From Artocarpus heterophyllus (lineage: Eukaryota; Streptophyta; Magnoliopsida; Rosales; Moraceae): a DNA stretch of 64,000 nt. The stretch is taken from NCBI GenBank assembly GCA_025403435.1, contig CM046338.1, positions 20,639,141 through 20,703,140 of the forward strand, given 5' to 3'. Positions 13,134 to 25,050 of this stretch are shown here, one piece after another (position 1 is the stretch's first letter; each line of letters starts with the position of its first letter). Position numbers and translations under genes: made by a program. Below the pieces are notes generated by a model. The model was not told the DNA's origin. It did not search any database and was given only the letters and a program-made list of their open reading frames with translations.

Positions 13134-16100
13134 GGAGGTAGGTGTGATCTTCTATATTTAGAAACTTGTTTGGTTGAGGAATCAAGTGACATTTGGATCA
13201 TAGATTTTGGTGCAACTAATCATGTTTGTGTTTCTCTACAGGGGTTCAAAGAAACGAGAAGTCTACTGCATGGGGACTTCACGCTTCGGATGGGCGATGG
13301 ATCCTTGGTCTCAGTGGAAGCAGTGGGAGATGTCCATCTTTATTTTGATAATTATAGGAATTTATTTTTGCAAGATTGTTTTTATGTTCCTAAGTTTAAA
13401 AGGAGTTAAATTTCTGTAGCTTGTTTATTTAAAGACTCCTACTTGGTTTCTTTTAATGATAAAGTGGTGATTCGTAAAAATAAATCTTTTATCTGTTCTA
13501 GATGGATGCAAAATAATCTATATTTTATTAAACCTAAGATGGACTTATTGCTTAATGTTGAGATGAATGATAATAACTCTAAAAGACTTAAAACTTCTCA
13601 CTCTAATAAGACTTATCTTTGGCATTTACGCCTTGGTCATATTAATCTAAATAGGATTCAAAGGTTGGTAAGAGATGTACCTTTAAGTCACTTAAAGGTG
13701 GAATCTATACCTCAATGTGAATCTTGTTTGGAGGGTAAAATGACCAAAAGGCCATTCAAGTCTTAGGGCAATAAGGCCGAAGGGGTTCTAAAACTTATGC
13801 ATAGTGATGTTTGCAGACCGATGAACATCTGGGCACGAGGAGGGTATGAGTACTTCGTCACTTTTATTGACGATTACTTAAGATATGGGTATGTGTACCT
13901 GATGCACCACAAAAATGAACTTTTGACAAGTCCAGGGAGTTTCGGGCTGAAGTGGACAAGCAATTGGTTAGACCTATAAAGGCACTTTGATTGGATCGAG
14001 GTGAGGAATACCTTTCTGATGAGTTCTTGGGACACTTATTAGAGAATGAGATTTTATCCCATTTGATTGCGCCGGGCACTCCGCAGCAGAATGGCATAGC
14101 AGAGAGAAAAAATAAGACTTTATTGGACATGATCAGGTCCATGATAAGTTATTCCTCATTGCCTTTATCCTTTTGGGGATATGCACTACAAACTGCATGT
14201 TATCTTTTGAACAATGTGCCTTCAAAATCGGTCCCTAAAACTCCTCACGAGTTGTGGACGGGTAGGAAGACATCCTTAAACCATATTCGCATATTGGGAT
14301 GTCCAGCTCATGTCTTGTTGAAGGATCCGAATAAGTTGGAAGCACGTTTGAAAGTTTTCGTGTTTGTAGGATATCCAAAAGGGACTAAAGGGGGTTATTT
14401 TTATAACCCAAAGGAAAATAAAGTCTGGTTTCAACTAATGCAATTTTCCTTGAGGAGAGTTACATGGACGACTTTAAACCTGGAAGCAAAGTGGTGCTTG
14501 AGGAGTTAAGGAGTGATCTGATCACTCTGGAGCTTCCGAATGAAATCATTCCGATCAGTGTGGAAAAACCAAACGAAGCTGAACAACAACCTAAGGGGCT
14601 TCGGCGTAGTGGGAGGATCGGGCGTTAACCTGAGAGGTATATGTTCAATGGGGAGGTCTTTATGGCTGAACCAGATGAACATGATAGGGATCCTTATACT
14701 TATGTAGAAACTATGGAGGATGTTGATTCAAAACTCTAGACAGAGGCCACGAACACAGAGATGAAGTCTATGGAGACTAATTAGGTCTGGCAGCTTATGG
14801 ATCTTCCTGAAGGGGTAAAACCCCATAGGGTGTAAGTGGATCTACAAGATGAAAAGAGAAGTGGATGAAAAGATCGAAACCTTTAAGGCCAGACTGGTAG
14901 CTAAGGGTTATACACAAAAGAAAGGAATCGATTATGAGGAAACCTTTTCACCTATAGCCATGATTAAGTCCATCCGGATTCTTTTGTCCATAGCTGCCGC
15001 TCTCGACTACAAGATTTGATAGATGGATGTCAGGATGGCTTTTCTGAATGGCTATCTTGATGAGTCCATTTATATGGAACAACTAGACGGGTTCAAGGTC
15101 ACGGGTTAAGAGGGTAAGGTTTGTAGGCTGCTAAAGTCAATTTATGGACTTAAGCAGGCTTCTCGTTCTTGGAACATAAGATTTGATTAGGTGATCAAGA
15201 TTTATGGGTTCTCACAAAATGTGGATGAACCATATGTTTACAAACACATTAAGGATGGGAATGTGGTTTTTCTACTGCTTTATGTAGATGACATACTGCT
15301 AATTGGCAATGACGTTGAGGCATTGTCATCTGTCAAATTATGGTTGACTAAGCAATTTGACATGAAGGACTTAGGTGAGGCTAATTTTGTTCTTAGTATC
15401 TATATCTTTTGGGATAGGAAGAACAAAATGATAGCTTTGTCCCAAGCCGGCTACATAGATAAAATTCTTAGGAGGTTTGCAATGCAGGATTCCAAGAAAG
15501 GTGGGCAACCATCTAGGTCTGGAATTACTCTTTCTAAGAAAGACTCTCCAAAGTCTTATAAAGAAAGAGAATACATGAAGTAGGTGCCTTATGCTTTGGC
15601 AGTGGGTAGTCTCATGTATGCTATGCTTTGCACACGACTGCATATTAGTTATGCGGTCAAGATTGTAAGTCAATTTTAGGCGGATCCAGGACCAAACCAT
15701 TGTGTTGCGGTAAAGCATATTTTTAAGTACCTGAGAAGGACTCGAGGGTATATGCTTGTATATTTGGGTGAGGACTTGACTCCTCTAGGATATACTGACT
15801 CAGATTTTCAATTCTATCTGGATTCTAGGAAATCAACTTCGGGTTTTGTATTTACTCTGGGCAGCAGTGCCATCAGTTGGAGAAGTGCTAAGCAAGATTG
15901 CACTTCAGATTCAACGATGAAGGCCGAGTATATGGCAGTTAGTGATGCTTCAAAAGAAGCAGTGTGGCTCTGCAAGTTCCTTAGGGATCTTGAGGTAATT
16001 CTTGGTATGGATAAGGCGGCATCACTGTACTGTGATAATAGTGCGGCGGTAGCTAATGCTAAGGAACCAAGATTTCACAAGAAGAGTAAGCATATTGATC

Positions 16101-16253
16101 GGAAGTATCATGTGATAAAGGACTTCATTGACGCCGGGCATGTCACGTTGTGCAAGATAGCGTCAGAGGACAATTTAGCTGATCAATTATGAAGACACTT
16201 ACTTGGAGAGTCTTTGAGAAGCATGTGGAAGCTATGGGGATGCGAGATTTATA
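13134..16253 (+). pseudogene. pol: E1 pol: protease, integrase, reverse transcriptase, RNase H; broken
   Basis: Domains appear in copia order. The aspartic protease has IIDFGATNH at about 13197, where D-S-G-A is expected. The integrase zinc domain runs LWHLRLGHINLNR to CESCLEGK (13617-13738). The catalytic core has HSDVC (about 13800), [11 protein letters not shown] (about 13994) and [14 protein letters not shown] (about 14074-14115). Reverse transcriptase includes [37 protein letters not shown] and an intact catalytic LLYVDDILL (15275-15301). RNase H includes YTDSDF, STMKAEYMA, YCDNSAA and KHIDRKYHVIKDFIDAGHV. In-frame stops near 13409, 13766, 13979, 14626 and 15108, and frameshifts, make it non-functional as it stands. 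Confidence 0.94.
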
Positions 16254-16392
16254 GTATTTACTCACTTAGTGCAAGTGGGAGATTGTTAGACATGTATGCC
16301 CTAAGGAGTAAAAATGTAATAAGTTTTTGGAGACATTTTTATCAATAAAGAATTTATTTATTATTTATATACCAAATCTTGTCCTCTTTACG

Positions 16393-16496
16393 TTCATATT
16401 TGTTGAATGCATGTTAAGCAAACAAAAGTCTGAGACTTTCGGTCTTCATATTTGTTGAATGCATGTTAAGCAAAGAAAAGTCTGAGACTTTCGGTC
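16393..16496. repeat. 52-bp tandem duplication in the E1 3' LTR
   Basis: TTCATATTTGTTGAATGC through GACTTTCGGTC is present twice, from 16393 and from 16445. The 5' LTR has it once (about 8791). It must have arisen in this LTR after integration or during the last replication. Confidence 0.9.
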
Positions 16497-17769
16497 TAAA
16501 CCTTTAAGAATTGGGCATATGATGGACAGATTATATGGAATACATGATTCTTAAGGTGATGGTCTAAAACATAAGATCCGCAATCGAGGGAATAAAGTTG
16601 GGCGCTTTATTCATGTAAAGATTGTTATGTTGTCTATATCCCAATTGGGAGATGGTTTGTCTTGACCATCGGAGGTGGACTCCATGAATAGAAACATTAG
16701 CACATTGTCATAGGTGACAATGTGTTGGATCGGGACATAAAGTGAATTGATTTAGATTAATAATTCTGTCTCAGCAAATAGATTCACTTTAGACAATCAT
16801 TTGTATTGTATCTTAATCCTGAGATAAATAGTGGGCCCGTTGTCTTGACTTGTGTCTTTTGATGTACCAAAGGGTGAAACCCACATCTTAATAGTGGTAT
16901 GCATGCCGGTATATTGGAGGCATGACTCTTGATAGTGTAGACCTGTTATTCATAGATATGGAATCCATAGCTCCTCTTTAGGAGTAATGATATCCTCTTA
17001 AATGCGTTATCCTATAATTGGAAAACTGAAGCGCTCAACCATTTGGATATATAGGTGTAACCGAATGGTATACTGTCTTTGGATGGTAAGTTTTTTGATG
17101 GTGAGATAATGGAACGTAAGATAATAAAATTGGGAAGGTAAGACAGAACTTGTCCTTAAGCCAATTATGGATTAGCATATGGGGATACGATACACTATGA
17201 TATGTCATGGAGACTTAGCTATACGGGCTTCGTAATTCTATGTAGTTCTAGAGTGCAACTCCAAGCTTTTAGTGGAGTAGCGTTGGAGTTGATAATTATG
17301 AAATGTATATCTGGGATATTAGGTTTCATATTTATCAGGAGCTTGAACTATATAGGTCCCTTTGGTCCCCTTTGCTAGCTCACAACATCCTGTAACGATA
17401 CGACGTGGTTTTCTAATAATTGGTAACTTATGTCGGATTTATTAGATTGGTTGAAATTTGGAAGAATCAAATAATTCATGTCTGTTTATCGGTTGAATTA
17501 ATTTTGTGATAAAAATTAATTTAAGATAAACTTGTTGAATTGTAAGGGTCAAATAATTCTTATCTGTTTATCGGTTGATTTAATTTTGAATAATTAGATC
17601 TAGATAAACTTGTACAATTATTAGGAATTCATTTATTTTCCTAGAGATTATCTAGATAAAGTTGTTTTAATTAGATAACTTTTCTATTGGGATATTTGAA
17701 TTAAAACTGAGACTTTATCCTATAGAATCTTGGGTGAAAAATAAAAGATTCACTGAGATTTTTTATCAG

Positions 17770-17860
17770 CAGTTCGGCATGCCGATCCTCAAGTTCGGCC
17801 TGCCGATGGGGCAAGTTTGGCCTGCCTATTAGGCAGATTGGCCTGCCTATCGCGCAGTAA
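17770..17860. repeat. Four phased palindromic units in U3 of the E1 3' LTR
   Basis: The units TTCGGCATGCCGA, TTCGGCCTGCCGA, TTTGGCCTGCC and TTGGCCTGCC have their GGC at 17776, 17797, 17819 and 17840: spacings 21, 22 and 21 bp. The first contains the perfect 12-bp palindrome TCGGCATGCCGA. They lie about 125-190 bp upstream of the TATA box, a typical enhancer position. Confidence 0.92.
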
Positions 17861-18366
17861 AAAAATCACACATTTTCACGCAGATTTCATCTGATATTGA
17901 TCTGAATTTGATTCTGATTTGAATTTTTAAGACCTAATCTGATAAAGAGTGACCCTAGACCCAACCTCTATAAATAGGGGGTAAGTCACACAAGTTATTA
18001 GATCAATTGAGAGATTAAGAGTGATACTCTACTGGTGAGAATCTAAAAACTCCCTGAGAGCTTTTGTTCACAAATAACGAACACTTGCTTTGGGTTCTCT
18101 CAATTGGTTAGAAGGAGAGTCACCTGGTGGAAGAGCTGTACGTGTGAGCCCACACTCACTCCGATCGTGGATAGAGAAGAGCAAAGAAGACCAGTTGGTT
18201 GAGGCTCTTCTGGAACGTTACTTCTCTTCACTGATTGCGGGAGCTTTTCGGCACACAAAGGTTAGTTAGATCTAGTTAAATTATGCATGTAGCATGTCAA
18301 ACTTGTGTTTTAGAAAATACTCTGATATAAAATTTTTAAAATTCCACTGCATACTATTTTTTAACA

Positions 18367-19238
18367 TTGTCTACCGGTTAATCGGTACTATTTAAATAAA
18401 CAAAAATCTATCTGCTGGAAATTGAACTCAAACAACTGTTTTTAAAAAAATTTTAAGTTCAAAGCTTTTTTGGGCTCTAAAAAGTAGTATTTTGATATCA
18501 GGATTATTCCTAACTTGTGAAATCAATTCTCTCTTTCTCAAGCTTTTATTTCTATCATTGCTTCAACTTTTTTCATCTCTTAAGCATCTCTTTTAAAAAT
18601 CACTCTTGACCTGACTATTTGTTACTTGAACTAATTGGGTGAATGCATTTTCTCTTAGATTCTTATTTGTTTTAAATTTTTGTAAGAGAAAATCTTGAAA
18701 GAACCACTCCTTAAAAGCTTGTTTGATTGTATAGGCTACCAAACCTTAAGAGAATTAGGTGTGGAAAGGAGTGCCTACCTTCTAAGCTAAAGTTTGGATG
18801 TTTTGTGAAGGTCTTGGTGAGTCTTAGGTAAAAGAATCACTAGATATACATGATTTGATCATATCGAAAGTCAGATCATGATAGTAGAAGGGGTTGAGTG
18901 ATGTATCGATCGATGGTAGTAGACATAGCCATATTGCCAAACCATTATAAATTGCCTTTGCCTACACCTTTCCGTACTCTATTTTTTTTTCTTATTTTTG
19001 CAAGTTATTTTTGGTTGATATACTCTATTGGTGATTATTTTTAGTTTGATCTATTGCATATTAGTGTCTTGCTCGTTTATTGGTTAATTTTGGTATTTTT
19101 TGTGCTTTTGGTTAAAAGTTCTTTTTTTCTTATCTTATTCATTTGTTTTTGTGATTGACTCTAATTTCTTAGTCATTTTTAAAAAAAGTTTTTAAACCCA
19201 ATTACCCCCCTCTTGGGTGGTTATTCTTTGGCTATCGA
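18367..19238 (+). repeat. Sirevirus-type LTR, second part
   Basis: It resumes with the target-duplication copy TTGTC after E1. It contains the ...AAACCATTATAAATTGCC... block and a terminal C-rich block ACCCCCCTCTTGGGTGG just before a primer site, both usual in Sirevirus LTRs. With 8140-8680 the reassembled LTR would be about 1.4 kb. Confidence 0.6.
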
Positions 19239-19400
19239 TTGGTATTTGAACAAGGTGCTTATTTGTTTTTTTTAAAGGATTTAGCAATCTTGAGTATGGC
19301 TATCCAAACTTTTTAAAACTTGGAAGGTTAATCTATCAATAGTCCTCTTCTTTTCAATGAGGTTGGCCATCAAAATCAAGACATTATAAGGTTTAAAGTA
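19239..19400 (+). pseudogene. Sirevirus primer site and gag N-terminal stub
   Basis: TTGGTATTTGAACAAGG at 19239 resembles the TTGGTATCAGAGCAAGG Met-tRNA primer site. An ATG at 19296 starts MAIQT and is followed by a segment like the EGQSxNRPPLFNG opening of Sirevirus gag (here LEG.SINSPLLFNEVGH, with a stop). Homology ends near 19390 and the rest of the element is missing. Confidence 0.55.
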
Positions 19401-20820
19401 TTACATAATTAATAAAAATAAATTCTATTTATTCTCCCGTATGTATATTTTGATATATATATATACATATATGCATATATATGTGTATGCAAATATCATA
19501 TAGGTTTTAATATTTATAAAATTCCATAATTATGTATATGAAGTGTTCATATAATAGAGGATATGATTATAAATATGTAGTATAAATTTAGTTTACAATT
19601 AATAGATAAAGTTAGACACTTTATCTTGCTTAAGATTAGGCTTTGTCTATTCTCAATTTAGTGGAATAAGCTTATCAAGATTATAGTAATGTTATGATTA
19701 TTGAATATAAACATTAGTGTGTTTAGAACATATCAAACCTGGATCAAGATTGAATTTAATTTCTTGTGTAAATTCCGTAACAAGAAATTAGAATTCCATC
19801 ATTATTGATCATTTTATGGATCATACCTTAATCTTGATGTAATTCATAGACTCACATCTATGTATTATGTCTTTTGATTGCAAATAGGTGAGATCTATAT
19901 GTTCATGATAAAAAACTAGGTACATTGGAAACTTAGTATTATTATCTAGTTGGGAACTCTACTCACATATGGAATTTACAACTCCTACTTTATAGGATGA
20001 TGAGATAATATTCTCATGAGGATTAATTCAAAAACTTGGGTGAAAAGCACTCATTATTTGATATGGGATATCAAATATTATCTAAATCCTTATATATGAT
20101 TTGTTCGTAAATAGGCCACCCATTAAAGAATTAACAAACTCATCTATAACGGAGTAATTAGAGAGGACACACAGAAAACTATAGCTCTAGTTATGAATAT
20201 TATTGTAGGGAGGTATTATCACATGGCAAATGATTATATCAATGGACAACATTATCATCAATATTTTATGTTTAAGGATCCATATAATTAATGTATATAA
20301 TTTAAGAGTGTAGCTTTGGTTTCTGATAGCAGCGCAAGCTAGAGTTAATTATAATCGTCAATTTAATTATCTTATAATTAAATCATAAACGATTATTGGA
20401 GCTTAAATTATATATGTTCATTGGGTCCCCTAAGTAGCTCATAATATTCTTTAAGATAGGTCAATGGAAATTTCTTGGATTATTTCTAATCAATGGGGGC
20501 AAATTTGAAAATTCACACAATGCTCCACATGCACCGTATGTGGCACCATCCACTGTACTCGAGAATATATGTGGTGCCAATTCCATGGTCATGCGATTCA
20601 AATATACCACATAATCTTCATGTTATCTATTTCTAATCTTGGTGTGCAAAATTATATTTTTTAAAACTTCAAATAGATATTGCGTAGTAATTATTTATAT
20701 TATCAAATATTATAAATAATTATGAAAATTTGAAAGATATTTATTTTAAAAGTTAAATAAACAATATACTAGTTTTGAACTAAAATCAGTTCTCATGGTT
20801 ATAGGATCATACTATTGGAT
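19401..20820. repeat. Diverged copia-type LTR-like sequence
   Basis: No gene. Ordered short blocks resemble the E1 LTR, such as GGAATTTACAACTCCTACTTTATAGGA and later GGAGCTTAAATTATATATG-TTCATTGGGTCCCC-TAGCTCA, but overall similarity is low. It starts with a TA-rich microsatellite (about 19450-19480). Probably a decayed LTR of a relative. The limits are uncertain. Confidence 0.4.
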
Positions 20821-21195
20821 GTAGCTGTGACATATGTCACTCTCCCATTGGAGGATTGAGATCTCACCTACCAATTCCAGGGGTAAGGATGAGAATATCA
20901 GTAGATGGAAATATAGGTACTTAAATTTTACAAAAATTCCAAGGGAAATATCGATAGCAGTAGAAATTTCAACAAAAATTACAAAAATTATGAAAAATTT
21001 TGTATTTAATATATCTCTAATAATTTAAGATACAATAAACGTTAAAAAAATACAAATAGACATGATTTACATAACACATATTGGATTTGTCAACATCAAA
21101 AAGAAGTTTTGTGAGGCTCAAACATAGTTGAGATTCCATTTTGATTCAAACAATATTAGTGCTATGACATGTTATTTATGAATTGCTGAATATAC
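20821..21195. other. AT-rich sequence with repeated AAATTT/ACAAAAATT motifs, no gene
   Basis: A 64-codon open frame at 20834-21028 has no recognisable domain and is made of short reiterated motifs. Comparable ATATTTC/CCAAAATTT reiteration occurs at 39986-40165, so both may be fragments of one unclassified repeat. Confidence 0.3.
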
Positions 21196-22545
21196 TTATG
21201 AATATTCTATATATTATTTGTAGAGTTAATGATATTTTCTTATATGTGTTATCCTGTAATTGAAAGATTGGAGTGCTCAACCAAATGAATGCATAGGTGT
21301 AATTGAATGGTATACTATCTTTGGATAGTAAGTTTTCTAATGGTGAGATAATGGAATGTAAGATAAAAACAATTAAGAAAATAAGACAAAATTTATCCTT
21401 AAGTCAATTATGAATATCCTATGGGCATACAACACATTATGATATGTCATGGACACTTAGCTTATTTAAAGCTTCGTAATTTTATATAGTTCAAGAGTGC
21501 AGCTTTGAGCTTTTAGTCGAGTAGCGTTAGAGTTGATAATTATGAAATATGTATCTGAGATATTGTATTTTATAATTATCAAAGCTTGAACTATATAGGT
21601 CTATCAGATCCCCTTTGCTAGCTCAAAATAATTCTTGTAGCGATATGGCGTGCTTTTCCAATAAATTGGTGACTTATGTTAAATTATTAGATTGGTTGAA
21701 ATTTGATGGGATCAGATAATTCATGTCTGTTTATCAGTTGAATTTATTTTATGAATTAATTTAAGATAAACATGTTGAATTATTGAGATAAAAATTATTT
21801 TCTATGAGAATATCTAGATTTGACTGTTTTGATCAGATAACTTCTCCATTGGGTTATTTGAATTAAAATTGAGGCTTTATCTAAAGAATCTTAGATGGAA
21901 AATAAAAGATTCTCAAGGATCATATTATCGTAAGTTTGACAAGCCGATCTGCTAGTTCGGCCTGTCGATGTAGTAAGTTCGACAAGCTGATGGATAAGTT
22001 CCTATTGCCGATCTAACAATTATCTAATTACACGTTTCAGATGTGATGTTCAAAAGAAGTTGATCTTGACTTGAATTTTGAGGCCTTATTTGATAATGAT
22101 TAACCCCAGGTTTGACCTTTATAAATAGGAGGTGAGTTTTCTTATTTATTCATATCAGTTGAGAAGTTTAGAGTGAGTACTCTAGTGTGAGAAACTCTGA
22201 AACTCCCTGAAGGCTATTGTTCACAATCAAGAACCTTAGCTTTAGGTCTTCTCAATTGGTTGGAATAAGAGTCATTGGAGGAAGAGCTATATGACGTGTG
22301 CCCACTCACACTCCAATTGTGATGTGTGCCCACTCAAACTCCGATCGTGAATAGAGAATAGCAAAGAAGGTCAGTTGGTTGAGGCTTTTATGGAACGTTC
22401 TTCTCTTCACTGATTATAGGTGCTCTTCGGCATATAAAGGTTAGTAAGATCTGTGATTAATGTATATAGCATGTCAAACTTGTGTTTTAAAAAATTACCC
22501 TAATTCAAAATTTTTAAAATTTCACTATGCACACGTTTTCCAACA
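21196..22545 (+). repeat. E2 5' LTR, truncated at its 5' end
   Basis: Aligns with the E2 3' LTR from GTAGAGTTAATGATATTTTC onward and ends ACGTTTTCCAACA at 22545. The outer part of a roughly 2-kb LTR is missing. A TATA box (TATAAATA) lies at 22130-22137. Four palindrome units (21931-22012) start at 21934, 21955, 21977 and 21998. Confidence 0.85.
21931..22012. repeat. Four phased 21-bp units in U3 of the E2 5' LTR
   Basis: Units begin GTTTGACAAGCCGAT, GTTCGGCCTGTCGAT, GTTCGACAAGCTGAT and GTTCCTATTGCCGAT. Spacings are 21, 22 and 21 bp although individual units have drifted from the palindrome. Confidence 0.88.
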
Positions 22546-22560
22546 ACAAGTATCAAAGCC
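22546..22560 (+). other. E2 primer-binding site
   Basis: ACAAGTATCAAAGCC directly follows the LTR, a decayed form of the TGGTATCAGAGCC Met-tRNA site also seen in E1. Confidence 0.8.
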
Positions 22561-24187
22561 ATCGTTTTTATGTAAATTTATGAGTTTGTGATCATGCTAT
22601 ATATATATAGATTATGTGATCTTGTTCTCTCCTATGCTTGGATTTAATTTTTAGAGAGTTGGCATTCTAGGGTTTCTATATATTTAATTGTTGTTATAGG
22701 ATTATATGGTGAATGTTTATTAATTAATTATTATTGATTAAATTATTATTTAATTAATTATTAATTAATTAATTTATGTCGGTTATGATTCCTTAGAGGT
22801 TAGAATGTGTATCTATGTTTTTCATGTGACTAGACGGCGGTCTATCATTATCGTCTCAGAATTCTTATTCAATTTTAAATTTGTATAAAACTTTTGTAAT
22901 TAAATAATCATTCAAAGTGAAGACGGATTTGGAAGATGGATGATAACAGTTCCATGTTTTTTCCTGAGTCTCTAAAATTTTAAAGTTTTTGGATTGTTGA
23001 AAATAAGATTGAAAAACTACTTAAAACTGTTTTCTGGAAAAAACGTGAGTTCAGCTTAGTTGACGGGCCAAACCCTTAGGTTTGGCATGCCGATGGTTGC
23101 AGACTAATAGGCCAAACTTCCAATTTGACAGATCGTCCATGGGGCAGGACTCTATCAACTCTGGCCGCAGGTTGAACTTTCAAGTTCTGTAAGCTAGTGG
23201 GTCATGACTGGCAGGCCGATGACACAGATTGATAGGCCGGTAGAGAGTTGTAGGTTTTCAGAAAATGTGCATTTTTCAGTACAGTTTTGATTTTATTTTG
23301 GAGATAATTTTGAGGAACATGAAATTTTATGATGACTGGAAAAATGAAGCCATTGATCTATGAGGGATTGAAGATTTGAAGATAGATGCCACATGAATAA
23401 GGATACAACTTGAAGATACAAGGATGAAGAATCGATAATATATTTCGATTGATCTTTTCTAATCTTTATTTTCTTTTCTTTAGGATAGAAGCTATAATAT
23501 TACGGTTGTTTAATATTATTTTGTTTGTTGCTTTGCTTGTCTGTATTATAATATGATTTGCCATGTATGTTGATAACATGTCATATAGAATAGAGAGTGC
23601 CGCTCATTAAAAATTGATCATGCATGTTAACATAAAACCTTGGTTTTCAAAATATTGAGTGGGAGAAGGCTTTTGAAGAGAGGACCTACGGCCTCCATTG
23701 TTGGTCCATATGTAGCACATCGTGGTTCCGATCCCTTAGAAGGAATTTCATCATGTACCAGGTTGGATCTTCGAAAGGATGAATTATTTAGCATGATTTA
23801 TCATTGCACACCTCTAGGTAGCAATTATAAATCATGGATAAAATAGTTGAAATGATAGTTATGCACTCAAATTGATTTTATTAATCTGCCCTAAGGGCTC
23901 TGTTAATAAAATTAATGGCCAAAGAAAACAATTATTAATATGTGCTAGATCAGACGGGTACTGGATGGCATATATTAATCGGAGGGGATCAGTGTTCCTA
24001 ATTGAATTTGGCAAGTCTCCCCTAGGCGGCTTGTTGAATTTTAAGTTAGGAATTATCGTTGTAAAGATGCGATTTTTTTAAGGTTTTGACACATAAACAC
24101 AATTGTATGTTTAGTTAATTGTGTTATCTTACTAAACTATTATGGAATGTTTGCTTATATTTGGTATATGAATCTTTATTGTAGATT
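22561..24187 (+). other. E2 untranslated leader with palindrome array
   Basis: Aligns in blocks with the E1 leader. Palindrome-type units at 23060-23240 (GCC-equivalent at about 23067, 23089, 23111 and 23132, then decayed units to about 23215) keep the 21-22-bp spacing. A poly-TTAATTAA stretch lies at about 22715-22775. No gene. Confidence 0.75.
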
Positions 24188-25050
24188 AAAATCTCTAAAA
24201 ATGTTTTATCTTGATACTCGATAAAAACCAATTAACCGGCGAGAATTACAATGATTGAAAAAAGAACTTGAATATCGCCATATCCTTTAAGAAACTAAAA
24301 TTTATGTTCACAACACCATGTCCTCCCAAACCCATTGGGGAATCCACCAATGAGTAAATCCAAGCGTATGATCGCTGAAAAATGCTAATGATCAGGCACA
24401 TTGTTATATTATGGCTAGCATAAATGACATGCTGTAGGCTCAACATGAAGATTATGAGATTGCAAAGTAGATCTTGGATAATCTTGAGGACATGTTTAGA
24501 GGCTAAGCCATAACAAACTACAAGGGGCACTTTGGAAACTTTTGAATTGCAAACAAAAACGCGAGACTCCTATGAAGGAGCTTATGATGTTGGTCATGTG
24601 TACCTCGTTGAGGCTTAAGCCCATGGAGTTGATATTGATGACTATGGTTTTTGAGACTCTATCAAAGGAGTTTATCTCGTTTAGAGCTTCACACAATTTG
24701 AGCAATAGATAGGATGTGATCTTAACAGAGCTGATGAAGCAGTTACAGGAGTTTGAAAGTCTAATCAAAGAAACTCCTGTGGGTGGGGAGGCTAACTTGG
24801 CGATTGCATCTGGTTCTAATCCTAATCTTGGGAATGGAAGGAAGCAGAAGGCTAAGAACAGGAAATCTTCTATTCCTACAAATGACAAGAATAAGAAGAA
24901 GAAAAAGAAGAACCCAAAGAAGCTGAAGTGCTTTTACTGTGGGAAGGTTGGATACATAAAGAAGAATTGCAAGGACTTCCTTTTTTCAGGAGGTAGGTAT
25001 GATCTTCTAATCATTGAAACTTATTTAGTTGAAGAATCAAGTAACACTTA
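24188..25050 (+). pseudogene. gag: E2 gag, broken
   Basis: Aligned to E1 gag. The start codon equivalent near 24190 is changed (TCTCTAAAAATG context lacks the first ATG). The capsid region has many stops. The C-terminal part keeps LMKQLQEFESLIKETPVGGEA, a Lys-rich run and a knuckle CFYCGKVGYIKKNC in which the His of CCHC has become Tyr (about 24930-24971). Confidence 0.88.

Larger units (their letters stand above)
8681..18366 (+). mobile_element. E1: complete Ty1/copia LTR retrotransposon, decayed coding
   Basis: All structural parts are present in order: 5' LTR (8681-10662), tRNA primer site, long leader, gag with zinc knuckle, protease, integrase, reverse transcriptase, RNase H, purine-rich AGTGGGAGA before the 3' LTR, 3' LTR (16284-18366), and a perfect 5-bp TTGTC target duplication. 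The order integrase before reverse transcriptase defines Ty1/copia. The LTRs start TGTTAGACATG and end TAACA. Coding regions are broken by many in-frame stops and frameshifts, so it is not autonomous. E2 and E5 in this window belong to the same family. It is inserted in an older Sirevirus LTR. Confidence 0.95.
16284..18366 (+). repeat. E1 3' LTR, 2083 bp
   Basis: It starts TGTTAGACATG after the purine-rich AGTGGGAGAT and ends TTTTTTAACA before TTGTC. A TATA box (TATAAATA) lies at 17968-17975. Compared with the 5' LTR it has a 52-bp tandem duplication (16393-16496) and four palindrome units instead of two (17770-17855). Confidence 0.95.
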
